Source: Candidatus Solibacter usitatus
GTDB lineage: Bacteria; Acidobacteriota; Terriglobia; Bryobacterales; Bryobacteraceae
NCBI GenBank assembly: GCA_016191645.1
Contig: JACPVQ010000115.1
Span: forward strand, 1-49,934
Direction: 5' to 3'
Length of the DNA stretch: 49,934 bases
Shown: positions 33,109 through 42,739 of the stretch, in pieces
Numbering within the stretch: position 1 is the first letter of the stretch
Layout: the number at the start of each line of letters is the position of its first letter
Made by a program: the position numbers and the translations under genes
The notes under the pieces: model-generated
The model's database searches: none
Seen by the model: only the letters and a program-made list of their open reading frames with translations
What the model was told of the DNA's origin: nothing

Positions 33109-35880
33109 ATGCCCAGAAGAAACGATCTCCACCGCATTCTGATCATCGGCTCCGGACCAATCGTCATTGGGCAGGCCTGTGAATTCGATTACTCCGGCGC
33201 GCAGGCGTGTAAGGCGCTTCGTTCGGATGGCTACGAAGTCATCCTGATCAATTCCAACCCTGCCACCATCATGACGGACCCGGATCTGGCCGACCGCACG
33301 TATGTCGAACCGCTCAGCGTCGAATACGCCGAGGAGGTGATTCGCAAAGAACGTCCCGATGCGCTTCTCTCCACCGTCGGCGGACAAACGGCGCTGAACC
33401 TCTCTGTCGCATTGGCCGAAGCGGGAATTCTCGACAAGTATGGCGTGGAGCTGATTGGCGCGAAGATCGAGGCAATCAAAAAAGCGGAAGACCGTTTGTT
33501 GTTCAAAGACGCGATGCGCAAGATCGGCTTGGAGACACCGCGGTCGCAGCTGATCAAGAGCATCGCCGCGGGACACTCGTTTGCCAACGAGATTGGCTAC
33601 CCCATGATTCTACGGCCCAGCTTTACGCTGGGCGGCACGGGCGGCGGCATCGCCTACAACAGCGAAGACATGGAGAACATTCTGGAGAGCGGCCTCGATC
33701 TTTCCCCGGTGCATGAGGTGCTCGCCGAAGAAAGCGTGCTCGGGTGGAAGGAGTACGAACTTGAAGTGATGCGCGACTTGGCCGACAACTGCATCATCAT
33801 CTGCTCCATCGAAAACTTCGACGCCATGGGCGTGCATACGGGCGATTCCATCACCATCGCTCCGGCGCAAACGCTGAGCGATCGCGAATATCAAATGATG
33901 CGCGACGGCGCGCTGGCGTGTTTGCGCGAGATCGGCGTCGATACCGGCGGATCGAATGTGCAGTTTGCCATCGACCCCAAAACGGGACGCATGGTGGTGG
34001 TGGAGATGAATCCGCGCGTGTCGCGCAGTTCCGCACTGGCATCGAAGGCCACCGGATTCCCCATCGCCAAGATCGCGGCGAAACTGGCCGTGGGCTACCG
34101 GCTCGACGAAATCAGAAACGACATTACGCGATTGACGCCGGCATGTTTCGAACCGACCATCGATTATGTCGTGGTGAAGATTCCGCGCTGGCAGTTTGAA
34201 AAATTTCCCGGCGCGGAGCCCGTGCTGGGAACGCAGATGAAGTCCGTTGGTGAAGTCATGGCGATCGGACGAACGTTCAAGCAATCGCTGGGCAAGGCGA
34301 TTCGAAGCCTGGAGACGGGCAAGTCGTCGGCGGCCGAGGTATTCCACGAGGAATTGATTCCACAGCGGCTGATTACGCCAAATCCGGAACGGCTGGGCTA
34401 CATCCGCTTTGCGTTCGAGAGGGGCTACTCGGTCGACCAGGTCTACGAAATGACGTCGATCGACCCGTGGTTCCTGCAGCAGATTTTCGAAGTCGTGGAG
34501 TTGGAACGCGAGTTGCGCGGGAAGAAACTGGAGCAGATGGATCGCACGGCCTTACTGAAGGCGAAACGCGATGGGATCTCCGATAATTTCCTGGCGCGCG
34601 CCTGGGGAGTGAACCCACAAGAGGTTCGTGCGCGACGAAAAGAGTTGGGCGTTTCGGCCGTGTTCAATCGCGTCGATACCTGCGCCGCGGAATTCGAAAG
34701 CTTCACGCCCTATCTGTACAGCAGCTATGAATCGGAGTGCGAGGCTGCGCCGTCCACGCGCAAGAAGGTGATGATTCTTGGAAGCGGTCCGAATCGCATC
34801 GGGCAGGGAATCGAGTTCGATTACTGTTGCTGTCACGCCTCCTACGCGCTCCGCGAATTCGGCGTCGAATCGATCATGGTGAACTGCAATCCGGAAACCG
34901 TGTCCACCGATTACGACACCAGCGACCGGTTGTACTTTGAGCCGCTGACGCTGGAAGAAGTACTCAATATCTACGACACTGAGAAGCCGGACGGCGTGAT
35001 TGTGCAGTTCGGCGGGCAGACGCCGTTGACGCTCGCCTTGCCCTTGAAGCGCGCCGGCGTACCCATCATTGGAACCGATCCTTCGAATATCGATCTGGCG
35101 GAAGATCGCCGTTTGTTCGGAAGACTGTTGGACGAACTCGGCATTCCATCCCCCCCGAACGGCACGGCGACCAGCGAGGCCGAAGCGATGGAAGTAGCGC
35201 GCAGACTTGGCTTCCCCGTGCTGGTGCGGCCAAGCTACGTTCTGGGCGGACGCGCCATGGTCATCGCCTACGATGAGGAGACTGTTCGCCGTTACATGCG
35301 CGAGGCCGTAGTGTTCTCGCAGGACCGCCCGGTGTTGATCGACCGGTTCCTGGAAGACGCGGTGGAAGTGGATGTCGATTGTCTCTGCGACGGCGAAGAC
35401 GTGGTCATCTCCGGCATCATGGAACACATTGAAGAGGCCGGCGTGCATTCGGGCGATAGCAGCTGCGTTCTGCCGCCCACTTCCCTTTGCGCCGCGGATC
35501 TCGCCACCATTGAAAATTACACGGTGCGGCTGGCGAAGGCGCTGCAGGTGATCGGATTGATGAACGTGCAGTACGCCATCAAGGATGGAACTGTGTTCGT
35601 GCTGGAGGTCAATCCGCGGGCGTCGCGCACGGTGCCGTATGTATCCAAAGCCACGGGGATCGCGCTACCGAAGGTAGCTGTTGGCCTCATGTTGGGACAC
35701 CGCTTGAAAGACCTGGCGCACTTGCTCGGCGGGCAGACCAGCGGCGTTCTTCCGGTGCCCATGTCGTTTGTCAAATCGCCGGTGTTCCCGTTCAACAAAT
35801 TCCCCGGCGTCGATCCCGCGCTGGGACCGGAGATGCGCTCCACAGGCGAAGTGATGGGGTATCTTTATCAGCGTCAATGA
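33109..35880 (+). CDS. carB: Carbamoyl-phosphate synthase large subunit, truncated by a frame break
   Basis: The 923-residue frame carries both ATP-grasp halves: N-half with [34 protein letters not shown] and [16 protein letters not shown], and C-half with [33 protein letters not shown] and [17 protein letters not shown]. It stops right after [20 protein letters not shown] with a run of four unrelated codons (YLYQ then RQ). Full CarB is about 1070 residues and continues with a linker and an MGS-like allosteric domain, which is present in the +1 frame just downstream. Compared with E. coli CarB, about 25 linker residues are missing, so a short deletion probably shifted the frame. Catalytic domains are intact. 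Confidence 0.9.
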   Translation: MPRRNDLHRILIIGSGPIVIGQACEFDYSGAQACKALRSDGYEVILINSNPATIMTDPDLADRTYVEPLSVEYAEEVIRKERPDALLSTVGGQTALNLSVALAEAGILDKYGVELIGAKIEAIKKAEDRLLFKDAMRKIGLETPRSQLIKSIAAGHSFANEIGYPMILRPSFTLGGTGGGIAYNSEDMENILESGLDLSPVHEVLAEESVLGWKEYELEVMRDLADNCIIICSIENFDAMGVHTGDSITIAPAQTLSDREYQMMRDGALACLREIGVDTGGSNVQFAIDPKTGRMVVVEMNPRVSRSSALASKATGFPIAKIAAKLAVGYRLDEIRNDITRLTPACFEPTIDYVVVKIPRWQFEKFPGAEPVLGTQMKSVGEVMAIGRTFKQSLGKAIRSLETGKSSAAEVFHEELIPQRLITPNPERLGYIRFAFERGYSVDQVYEMTSIDPWFLQQIFEVVELERELRGKKLEQMDRTALLKAKRDGISDNFLARAWGVNPQEVRARRKELGVSAVFNRVDTCAAEFESFTPYLYSSYESECEAAPSTRKKVMILGSGPNRIGQGIEFDYCCCHASYALREFGVESIMVNCNPETVSTDYDTSDRLYFEPLTLEEVLNIYDTEKPDGVIVQFGGQTPLTLALPLKRAGVPIIGTDPSNIDLAEDRRLFGRLLDELGIPSPPNGTATSEAEAMEVARRLGFPVLVRPSYVLGGRAMVIAYDEETVRRYMREAVVFSQDRPVLIDRFLEDAVEVDVDCLCDGEDVVISGIMEHIEEAGVHSGDSSCVLPPTSLCAADLATIENYTVRLAKALQVIGLMNVQYAIKDGTVFVLEVNPRASRTVPYVSKATGIALPKVAVGLMLGHRLKDLAHLLGGQTSGVLPVPMSFVKSPVFPFNKFPGVDPALGPEMRSTGEVMGYLYQRQ

Positions 35881-36268
35881 ACGCCACAAACAGGATGCGG
35901 TTGAGATCGGCCGCAAGTTCATGGAGCTTGGATTCACCTTGGCCGCCACACGCGGCACAGCTTCCGCATTGCAAGCGGCGGGCATCCCGGTGAAGACCGT
36001 CTTCAAAGTGAACGAAGGCCGGCCCAATGCGGTGGACCTCATCAAAGGAGGCTCCCTGCAGCTGATCATCTACACAATGACCGGAGGCCACAGCTTCAGC
36101 GACGAGAAGGCGATTCGACGCAATGCGCTCACGTATCGCGTCCCTTGCATCACCACAATGAGCGGAGCGAAAGCGGCAGCCGAGGCCATGGTGTCGCGGC
36201 GACGCGATCCCATTCGCGTGTGGACCCTGCAGGAAATTCACTGCGGAGCAGGCCTCCAGGCTCGCTGA
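35855..36268 (+). pseudogene. carB: Out-of-frame MGS-like allosteric domain of CarB
   Basis: In the frame +1 to carB, from about 35861, reads [19 protein letters not shown] and ELGFTLAATRGTASALQAAG, then KVNEGRPNAVDLIKGG and RRNALTYRVPCITTMSGAKAA, the standard end of CarB. It has no stop until 36268 and no start codon before the internal ATG at 35921, which would lose the first strand. So it is the detached C-terminus, expressed only if a +1 shift occurs at GGG-T (about 35857-35860) or if the break is an assembly error. Confidence 0.85.
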
Positions 36269-36275
36269 GGGACCG

Positions 36276-36290
36276 CTAGCCTTCCGCTAG
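36276..36290. terminator. Short hairpin after carB, possible terminator
   Basis: CTAGC-CTTCC-GCTAG is a perfect 5-base stem just after the carB frame, in the 256-base gap between convergent genes. There is no T-run, so termination is a guess from position. More inverted repeats lie between here and 36442. Confidence 0.35.
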
Positions 36291-36442
36291 TGTAGTATCC
36301 GCTATATAGATGGACATCAACTCAGCCGACCGCTCCCTTAACGGTCGCGGCTCGGTAACCGCCATGTTCACGCGGCTTTGGGTGCTGAGCCGCGCGCGTC
36401 AGCAAGCGGTTTCCGCTGCTGCTGAACCGCGCGAGTTGTCCA

Positions 36443-36521
36443 GTTCCCGCACATGAGCCGCGATGAGTCGCGGCTCGGCAGACCAGGGGTCCGCGCCACA
36501 GAGTCTCAACATGCTGTGAGA
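36443..36521. repeat. Dispersed hairpin-containing repeat, copy 2
   Basis: It is identical to 8661-8748 except for the 9-base insertion present there. It contains GAGCCGCGA/TCGCGGCTC and ends 4 bases before the rhamnulokinase stop. It lies between convergent genes, as expected for a bidirectional transcript-end element, although the other copy is between same-strand genes. Confidence 0.85.
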
Positions 36522-36524
36522 GCG

Positions 36525-37967
36525 TCAAGTCCGCAGCCGTGCAAAACGCGCGTAGGCGTCGTCCCAATTTGCGCCAGGTGTTGGTTCACTTACCGTGACC
36601 GGGAACGAGGCCGCCACCACTTCCCTCAACTCTTCCAGATTCCGAATGATTCCCGCGCCCATCGCCTGCACCAGGATGTTCCCCGCCGCCGTTGCCTCCG
36701 TTGGGCCGGCAATTACCGGCCGTCCAGTCGCATCCGCCACGAACTGGTTCAACAGCCGATTGCGGGATCCGCCGCCCACAATGTGAATGCGCGTGAGTCT
36801 TCTGCCAAGCAGAATTTCCAGATTTTCCAACACCTGCCGGTAGCGGAGTGCGAGACTCTCCAGAATGGTCCGGCAGTACTCGCCGTGCGTACCCGGCGCT
36901 TTTTCTCCGCGCGATTGACAATGCTCGGCGATCTTCGCGGGCATCTCTCCCGGCGACAGAAACGCGTCCGGATCAAGAATCGAAGTAAACGGCTTCGCCG
37001 CCGCCGCCATCTCCGTCATTTGCCCGTAATCGTAGCTGTGCCCCTGCTCCGCCCATGCGCGGCGGCATTCCTGCAACAGCCACAGTCCGGCGATGTTCTT
37101 CAACAGGCGCACGCGCCCTTCCACGCCGATCTCATTTGTGAAGTTGAATTCCTGGCAAGCGTTGTTGATGATGGGCTCGCGAACTTCCACGCCCATCAAG
37201 GACCACGTGCCGGAGCTGATGTAGCACCAGTCTTCTTTCCCCTTCGCGGGAACCGCCGCCACCGCCGACGCGGTATCGTGCCCCGCCACGGCGTAGACCG
37301 GAATGTCCGTCTCGAGCGCCGGACCAAGGAAGGAGCCCGGCAAAACGATCATGGGCAGAATCCCCGGCCGCAAGCCGAGCTTTTCCAACATTCCCGCGGC
37401 AAAACATTTTCGCACCGGATTGTAGAACTGCGATGTGCTGGCGATTGTGATTTCGGCGCGGCGTACGCCGGTCAAAAAGTAGTTGAACAGATCGGGCATG
37501 AACAGTAACGTGTCGGCGGCTTCCAGCGCTGGCGATCCACTCTGCTTCATCGCGTGCCACTGATACAACGAGTTGATCTGCATGAATTGCAGGCCCGATT
37601 CGGCGAAGATCTCGCTTTTCGCAACGACGGCGAAGGTTCGCTCCATCTGTCCGTCATTGCGCGCATCGCGATAATGACGCGGATTGTCCAGCAGCGCGCC
37701 ATCCTTCCCGACCAACCCGAAATCGACGCCCCAGGTATCGACGCCAATGCCTTCCAGCTTGAGATTGCGCTCGCGCGCGGCGCAATGAATGCCCCGCCGC
37801 ATCTCATGAAACAACCGCAGCGTATCCCAATAAAGACCAGCGGGCAGACGCACGGGCTCGTTCAAGAAACGATGCAGTTCCTCCAGTTCCAGGCGGCCAT
37901 CGGCCAGTGTGCCGAGAATCGCGCGCCCGCTTTCCGCGCCCAGATCCAGTGCGAGAAATCGTTTCAT
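36525..37967 (-). CDS. rhaB: Rhamnulokinase-type FGGY sugar kinase
   Basis: The 480-residue protein is an actin-fold carbohydrate kinase: FLALDLGAESGRAILGTL (phosphate 1), GIGVDTWGVDFGLVGKDG, AGHDTASAVAAVPAKG (catalytic Asp region), WCYISSGTWSLMGVE and IHIVGGGSRNRLLNQFVAD (adenosine motif). The GVDTWGVDFGL and SGTWSL segments are characteristic of L-rhamnulose kinases, which phosphorylate L-rhamnulose in rhamnose catabolism. rhaA and rhaD are not beside it. The start overlaps the stop of the dehydrogenase gene by 4 bases. Confidence 0.9.
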   Translation of the reverse strand: MKRFLALDLGAESGRAILGTLADGRLELEELHRFLNEPVRLPAGLYWDTLRLFHEMRRGIHCAARERNLKLEGIGVDTWGVDFGLVGKDGALLDNPRHYRDARNDGQMERTFAVVAKSEIFAESGLQFMQINSLYQWHAMKQSGSPALEAADTLLFMPDLFNYFLTGVRRAEITIASTSQFYNPVRKCFAAGMLEKLGLRPGILPMIVLPGSFLGPALETDIPVYAVAGHDTASAVAAVPAKGKEDWCYISSGTWSLMGVEVREPIINNACQEFNFTNEIGVEGRVRLLKNIAGLWLLQECRRAWAEQGHSYDYGQMTEMAAAAKPFTSILDPDAFLSPGEMPAKIAEHCQSRGEKAPGTHGEYCRTILESLALRYRQVLENLEILLGRRLTRIHIVGGGSRNRLLNQFVADATGRPVIAGPTEATAAGNILVQAMGAGIIRNLEELREVVAASFPVTVSEPTPGANWDDAYARFARLRT

Positions 37968-38995
37968 CGCCCCACCTCGATGACCACCTTGCCGACGTTG
38001 TCGGCGTAGTTCGCCAAGAGATCGAATCCCTTTGGAGTGTCCAGGAACGGCAGCGTGTGCGTGACCAGCGCCGGGGAAATTCGCCCGCTCGCGATCAACT
38101 GCGCCGCCGCGGCGCCCTTGTGATTCGAGCGCTTCAAGGTGAGGATGCGAATCTCTTTGTTCATCGCCGTGTGGATGTCGATGGGCAGATCGCTTTCCAC
38201 GGGAATCCCGATCAAGAGGAAGCTGCCGCCGGGACGTGTCAGCGCAATGCCGAGATTGATGGTCTCCAGCGCTCCCGCCGCATCCAACACAAGATCGACG
38301 CCGCGCCCGCGCGTCTCGTCCGCAATAACTTCCGCCACCTGGTTCACGTTCACCGCCACATCCGCACCCATGGCCCGCGCCAGTTGCAAACGGTGCGGCA
38401 GCTTATCGCACACGTAGACGCGCGATGCGCCGGCCTGCTTCGCCATCGAAGCGCACAGCATTCCAATGGGTCCCGCGCCCATCACCGCGACGGTGTCGCC
38501 TAAAGAAATGGAAACCAACTCCATCACGTGAACAATCACGGCCACCGGTTCGATCAGCGTGGCCTGCGTCCAATCGAGGTTCTCCGGAACCGGATCGGCA
38601 TTGTGTTCCGGCACGACGGCGTATTCGCGAAAAAGCCCCGGCGCTTGCGGGCTGCCGAGAAAAACGCAATTTACGCAATTGTTGTGCTGTCCGCGCAGGC
38701 AATATTCGCAGTGCCCGCACGTAAGCGACGGTTCGATCGACACGCGGTCTCCCACTTTGCGATGGTGCACGTCTTTGCCAATGGCCACAATTTCGCCCGC
38801 CGGCTCGTGGCCTAATACTTGCGGATAGATAGCCTTCGACTGTCCAATGCCGCCCTCCAGAAACCAATGCATGTCGGAGCCGCAAATGCCCACGCTGCGA
38901 ATTTTCACCAGGACCTCGCCGGGTGCGGGATCAGGCGGGTCCGGCATGATTTTTTCTTCCAGCACGCGTGGTGCGACCAAGGCGATAGAGCGCAT
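37964..38995 (-). CDS. Zinc-dependent medium-chain dehydrogenase (sorbitol/threonine dehydrogenase-like)
   Basis: The 343-residue enzyme has the GroES-like zinc domain (catalytic Cys in VGICGSDMHWF, GHEPAGEIVAIG, structural zinc Cys in CGHCEYCLRGQHNNC) and a Rossmann domain (VAVMGAGPIGMLCASMAKQA). This is typical of polyol or sugar-alcohol dehydrogenases that use NAD(P). Coupling to rhamnulokinase (4-base overlap) points to deoxy-sugar or sugar alcohol metabolism. Exact substrate is not readable. Confidence 0.9.
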   Translation of the reverse strand: MRSIALVAPRVLEEKIMPDPPDPAPGEVLVKIRSVGICGSDMHWFLEGGIGQSKAIYPQVLGHEPAGEIVAIGKDVHHRKVGDRVSIEPSLTCGHCEYCLRGQHNNCVNCVFLGSPQAPGLFREYAVVPEHNADPVPENLDWTQATLIEPVAVIVHVMELVSISLGDTVAVMGAGPIGMLCASMAKQAGASRVYVCDKLPHRLQLARAMGADVAVNVNQVAEVIADETRGRGVDLVLDAAGALETINLGIALTRPGGSFLLIGIPVESDLPIDIHTAMNKEIRILTLKRSNHKGAAAAQLIASGRISPALVTHTLPFLDTPKGFDLLANYADNVGKVVIEVGR

Positions 38996-39039
38996 AGTAG
39001 ATAAAGTAGCGTACGTCCATACGCGACGGGGCGGGTTGA

Positions 39040-40944
39040 TCAGGCGGGAGAATCCGATTGCCTGGCCAGTTCGGCGAACCAGCCGCTTCCGGCGGCGAGC
39101 AGGGCGGGCGTGCCCTGCTCCACAATGCGCCCGTCCTTCATTACGTAAACGTAGTCCGCTTCTTTCATCATGGTGTAGCGGTGGGCGATGATGAGCATGG
39201 TGGGCCGCGGCGATAATCGTGCCAGCGCGTTCTTCACTTCCTGTTCCGTTGCGTAATCCAGGTTCGCAGTCGCTTCGTCCAGCACCAACAGACGCGGCTT
39301 GTCCACCAGAATGCGTGCAATCTGTAAGCGCTGCCGCTCGCCCGCGGACAAGCCAATGCCCCGTTCGCCGATCTCCGTATCCAATCCGGAAGGCAGCCGC
39401 TCCAACGTTTTTCCCAGACCGGCGGAGAGCGCCGCTTGAAGGACATCTTCGTCGCTCGCGGCGGGATGCTTGTAGCGAATATTTTCGGCGAGTGTGCCGC
39501 GAAACACTGCGCCTTCCGTGGAGACAACGCCGATCTTCGCGCGCACGGCCGAAGAATCCATGGCGGAAAGCGGTTGATCATCAATCAGGATTTCACCGCA
39601 ATCCGGCTCGAATAGCTTCAGAAGAAGATCCGCCGTGGTTGTCTTTCCCGCGCCCGATGGACCGGCGATGGCCGTGATCTTCCCCGGCTCCAACGTAAAG
39701 CTCAACCCGCGAAGCACCTCGCGCCCGGGGATGTAGGAAAAGCGTACGTCCCGAAACTCAACACGTCCCGTGCCCGCGGGCAAGGGCTGCCCGGGCGCTT
39801 CGCGCGGTCCTTCGTCGAAGAGTTGCACCGCGCGCTGCAACGATGCCATGTGTTGCTGCAGGTTGACAGCGATGCCGTTGAGCGAATCGATGGGACCGTA
39901 AAGCCGGTCGAGATATGCCGCGAACATGACTACGTCACCCGGCGTCAGGCGATGCTGCAAAACAAGGTAGCCTCCCGCGCCAAGCACCAGCGACTTGCTC
40001 AGATTGCTGAGAACGCTTTGCAGGATGTAGAACCGCTGCGCGGTGCGAATGCGGTTCAGGTAAACATCATAGGCCGCGGTTGATTCTTTGCGCAAACGTG
40101 CCTCCTCGCGCTCTTCCGCGCCCGACAACTTCACTGTCTTAATGGCCGCCAGCGCGTCCGTGATGCGCGCCGAGATGTTCTCCCACATTTCGTAATAAGG
40201 TTCGAGGCCGGTTTTCATGCGCATCGCCGAACGGCGCGACACCCACAGATACCAGGGCAGCATCGACAGGCAGACCATCGTCATCGTGACATTTTGCGTC
40301 AGCATGATGGCGCAGATGCCAACCAACCGAACGGCTTCCGGCGCAATTTGCTGCGAGAAGGCATGCACGATGGGAGCGACTTGATCCGATTGATCGATGC
40401 GCCGCGAAAGTCCGGCGCTTGGCCTGCGCGCGAAGAACGTCAGCGGCAGGCGCAGGACATGTGCGAACGCGGAGAGAATGAGACTTGATTCCATCCGGCT
40501 GGCGACGACGGAGCTTCGATAATCGGAGCGAAGTTGCGCGAAGTATCCGGCCACGCTGATAAAGAAAAGCAGCGTGACAGATTGGAGCAAAGTGACGAAG
40601 GTCTGCTCCTTGGTTCGCGGTGCGATGAACCCCGGCCGGTGCGGCGACTTCTCTACACTCGCCCCCTGTTCTACAAAGAGCCCCGCGACGTCATTGATGG
40701 CACGCTTATAGATCAACGGCTGCATCAAGTCGGCCGCGGTTGCCAGAAAGGCGAACAGGCTGATGAAGGCAAATTGACGCCTTTGGCCGCGCGCAAGGTC
40801 GAGCAGCGTTCGAAGAACGCGGCGCGCGGGCCGTTGAGATTGCGATGCGGCGGCTATCTCCGGATTGTACTGAACGGCCCGGCAACGCCGCCATTGATAT
40901 AATTTTCCTGTGCATCTCCGCCTTCCCCTGGCATTGACGGCCAT
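39040..40944 (-). CDS. ABC transporter, fused permease and ATPase (exporter type)
   Basis: The 634-residue half-transporter has six transmembrane helices (about 60-335) and a nucleotide-binding domain: Walker A GPSGAGKTTTADLL, signature LSAGERQRLQIARILVDKP, Walker B LLVLDEATANLD and H-loop IIAHRYT. Such homodimers export lipids, peptides or drugs; substrate unknown. The signature is LSAGE instead of LSGGQ. The N-terminus is uncertain: the only ATG upstream of the first helix is at 40944, which overlaps the divergent M2 peptidase gene by 35 bases. Confidence 0.88.
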   Translation of the reverse strand: MAVNARGRRRCTGKLYQWRRCRAVQYNPEIAAASQSQRPARRVLRTLLDLARGQRRQFAFISLFAFLATAADLMQPLIYKRAINDVAGLFVEQGASVEKSPHRPGFIAPRTKEQTFVTLLQSVTLLFFISVAGYFAQLRSDYRSSVVASRMESSLILSAFAHVLRLPLTFFARRPSAGLSRRIDQSDQVAPIVHAFSQQIAPEAVRLVGICAIMLTQNVTMTMVCLSMLPWYLWVSRRSAMRMKTGLEPYYEMWENISARITDALAAIKTVKLSGAEEREEARLRKESTAAYDVYLNRIRTAQRFYILQSVLSNLSKSLVLGAGGYLVLQHRLTPGDVVMFAAYLDRLYGPIDSLNGIAVNLQQHMASLQRAVQLFDEGPREAPGQPLPAGTGRVEFRDVRFSYIPGREVLRGLSFTLEPGKITAIAGPSGAGKTTTADLLLKLFEPDCGEILIDDQPLSAMDSSAVRAKIGVVSTEGAVFRGTLAENIRYKHPAASDEDVLQAALSAGLGKTLERLPSGLDTEIGERGIGLSAGERQRLQIARILVDKPRLLVLDEATANLDYATEQEVKNALARLSPRPTMLIIAHRYTMMKEADYVYVMKDGRIVEQGTPALLAAGSGWFAELARQSDSPA

Positions 40945-42739
40945 TTTCCTGTACGGCTGCTCTCAGCCCGCAACCACCACTTCTTCCGCCGCTGTGCCCG
41001 CCGCGGGCACGAACCGCGCCGACGTCCGCGAGTTTCTGGAAATGTACAACACCCTCGAGCGCCGTATCGGCGCGGTGAGCAATGAGGCCGATTGGAACGC
41101 CATCACGGATGTCACCGAGGAGCACACGGGAGCCCGTACCGGAGCGAATCGCGCGCATGCGGCGTTTCAGGGCAGCCGCTACATCATCGATACCTCCAAA
41201 AACTTCCTCAACGCCAAGCAAACTCTTTCCGATCTCGAATTCCGCCAGCTCGATTCCATTCTGCTCAATGCCGCGGAATCTCCGGGAACCATACCGGACA
41301 TTGTGAATCAGCGCATTGATGCCCAATCGCGCATGGAAAGCATCATGAACGGCTTCACATTCTGTCTGGAAAAGCGCGGCTCGCAATGTGCCAAGCCAGT
41401 GACGGCCAATGACATTGACGAAGCTCTGCTCAAGTCGCGGAACATGATGGAACGGAAAACGATGTGGGAGACATCGAAGCAAGCCGGTCCGGAACTGAAG
41501 AAGGAACTGGCCGCGATTCGCGATCTGCGTAACCGCGTCGCCGCCGAACTTGGCTACACCAGCTACTTTCATTTGCAGGTGGCCGATTACGGTATGACGG
41601 TCGCCGAACTGATGCAGATGATGGACAAAACCGCATCCGACCTGCGGCCGCTCTATGAGCAATTGCACCTTTATGCGCGTACGAAACTTGCCGCGCGCTA
41701 TGGACAAAAGACGCCCCAAACGATGCCGGCGCATTGGGTGGGGAACCGCTGGGCGCAAGCTTTTCCAGGGCTGGTGGAGGCCGCCGACCTCGATCCGCTT
41801 TTTCGGGACAAGAAACCGCAATGGATTGTGCAGCAAGCCGAACGCTTCTACACGTCGCTGGGAATGCCGTCTTTGCCCAAGACCTTTTGGGAGAAATCGG
41901 ATTTGTACCAGCTTGCCAAAGATTCCAAGCGCAAGAAGAACACGCACGCGTCGGCGTGGCATATCGATATGGACAAGGATGTGCGCAGCCTGATGAGCGT
42001 GATTCCGAACTACCAATGGTTCGAAACCAGTCATCACGAATTGGGCCACGTCTATTACTTCCTGGCCTATTCCAATCCGAAGGTGCCCACCGTGCTGCGG
42101 CGCGGCGCAAACCGCGCTTTCCATGAAGCCGTTGGCGATCTCATCTCCATTGCGTCGCGGCAGCAGCCGTACCTGCGCGGCATCGGATTAATGAAGGCCG
42201 ATCAGAAGTTCGACACTACGCAGATGCTGCTCGCCGAGGCGTTGGACAACGCCGTGGTTTTCATGCCGTTTTCCGCGGGAACAATGACGCACTTCGAACA
42301 CGATCTGTACGAAAAGAAGCTGCCCATCGATCAGTTCAACAAGCGCTGGTGGAGCCTGGTAGCGAAGTACCAGGGCGTAGAACCTCCTTCGGCGCGCGGG
42401 GAAGAATTCTGCGATGCATGCACCAAGACGCATATCATTGACGATGCCGCGCAATATTACGACTACGCGCTGGCGTTCCTCATCAAGTATCAGCTGCACG
42501 ACTACATTTCCCGGAAGATCCTCAAACAGGATCCGCACGATTGCAACTATTACGGAAACAAAGAAGTGGGCAAGTGGCTGTGGGACATTCTAAGTCTGGG
42601 CGCGACCACGGATTGGCGGCAGTTGATCCGCGACAAGACGGGCGAGGAACTCAGTTCGCGGGCCATGTTGGAATATTTCAAGCCATTGACGGATTACCTG
42701 CAAAAGGAGAACGGCGGCCAGCCGGCGGCGTGGCAGTAG
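40910..42739 (+). CDS. M2-family peptidyl-dipeptidase (ACE-like), lipoprotein
   Basis: The 609-residue protein starts with GTG and a lipoprotein signal (MHLRLPLALTAIFLYGC, lipid Cys17). The zinc site is H376-E377-x-x-H380 in HHELGHVYYF, with E406 in FHEAVGDLISIA, the gluzincin pattern of angiotensin-converting enzyme. The region GIGLMKADQKFDTTQMLLAE and ARGEEFCDACTKTHI also fit M2 peptidases. It would cleave dipeptides from peptide C-termini outside the cytoplasm. Confidence 0.92.
   Translation: MHLRLPLALTAIFLYGCSQPATTTSSAAVPAAGTNRADVREFLEMYNTLERRIGAVSNEADWNAITDVTEEHTGARTGANRAHAAFQGSRYIIDTSKNFLNAKQTLSDLEFRQLDSILLNAAESPGTIPDIVNQRIDAQSRMESIMNGFTFCLEKRGSQCAKPVTANDIDEALLKSRNMMERKTMWETSKQAGPELKKELAAIRDLRNRVAAELGYTSYFHLQVADYGMTVAELMQMMDKTASDLRPLYEQLHLYARTKLAARYGQKTPQTMPAHWVGNRWAQAFPGLVEAADLDPLFRDKKPQWIVQQAERFYTSLGMPSLPKTFWEKSDLYQLAKDSKRKKNTHASAWHIDMDKDVRSLMSVIPNYQWFETSHHELGHVYYFLAYSNPKVPTVLRRGANRAFHEAVGDLISIASRQQPYLRGIGLMKADQKFDTTQMLLAEALDNAVVFMPFSAGTMTHFEHDLYEKKLPIDQFNKRWWSLVAKYQGVEPPSARGEEFCDACTKTHIIDDAAQYYDYALAFLIKYQLHDYISRKILKQDPHDCNYYGNKEVGKWLWDILSLGATTDWRQLIRDKTGEELSSRAMLEYFKPLTDYLQKENGGQPAAWQ

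Noticed and set aside
35855-35870. Programmed +1 frameshift in carB
   Set aside because: There is no established slippery stop motif, and the missing linker points to a deletion or assembly error; kept only as an alternative.
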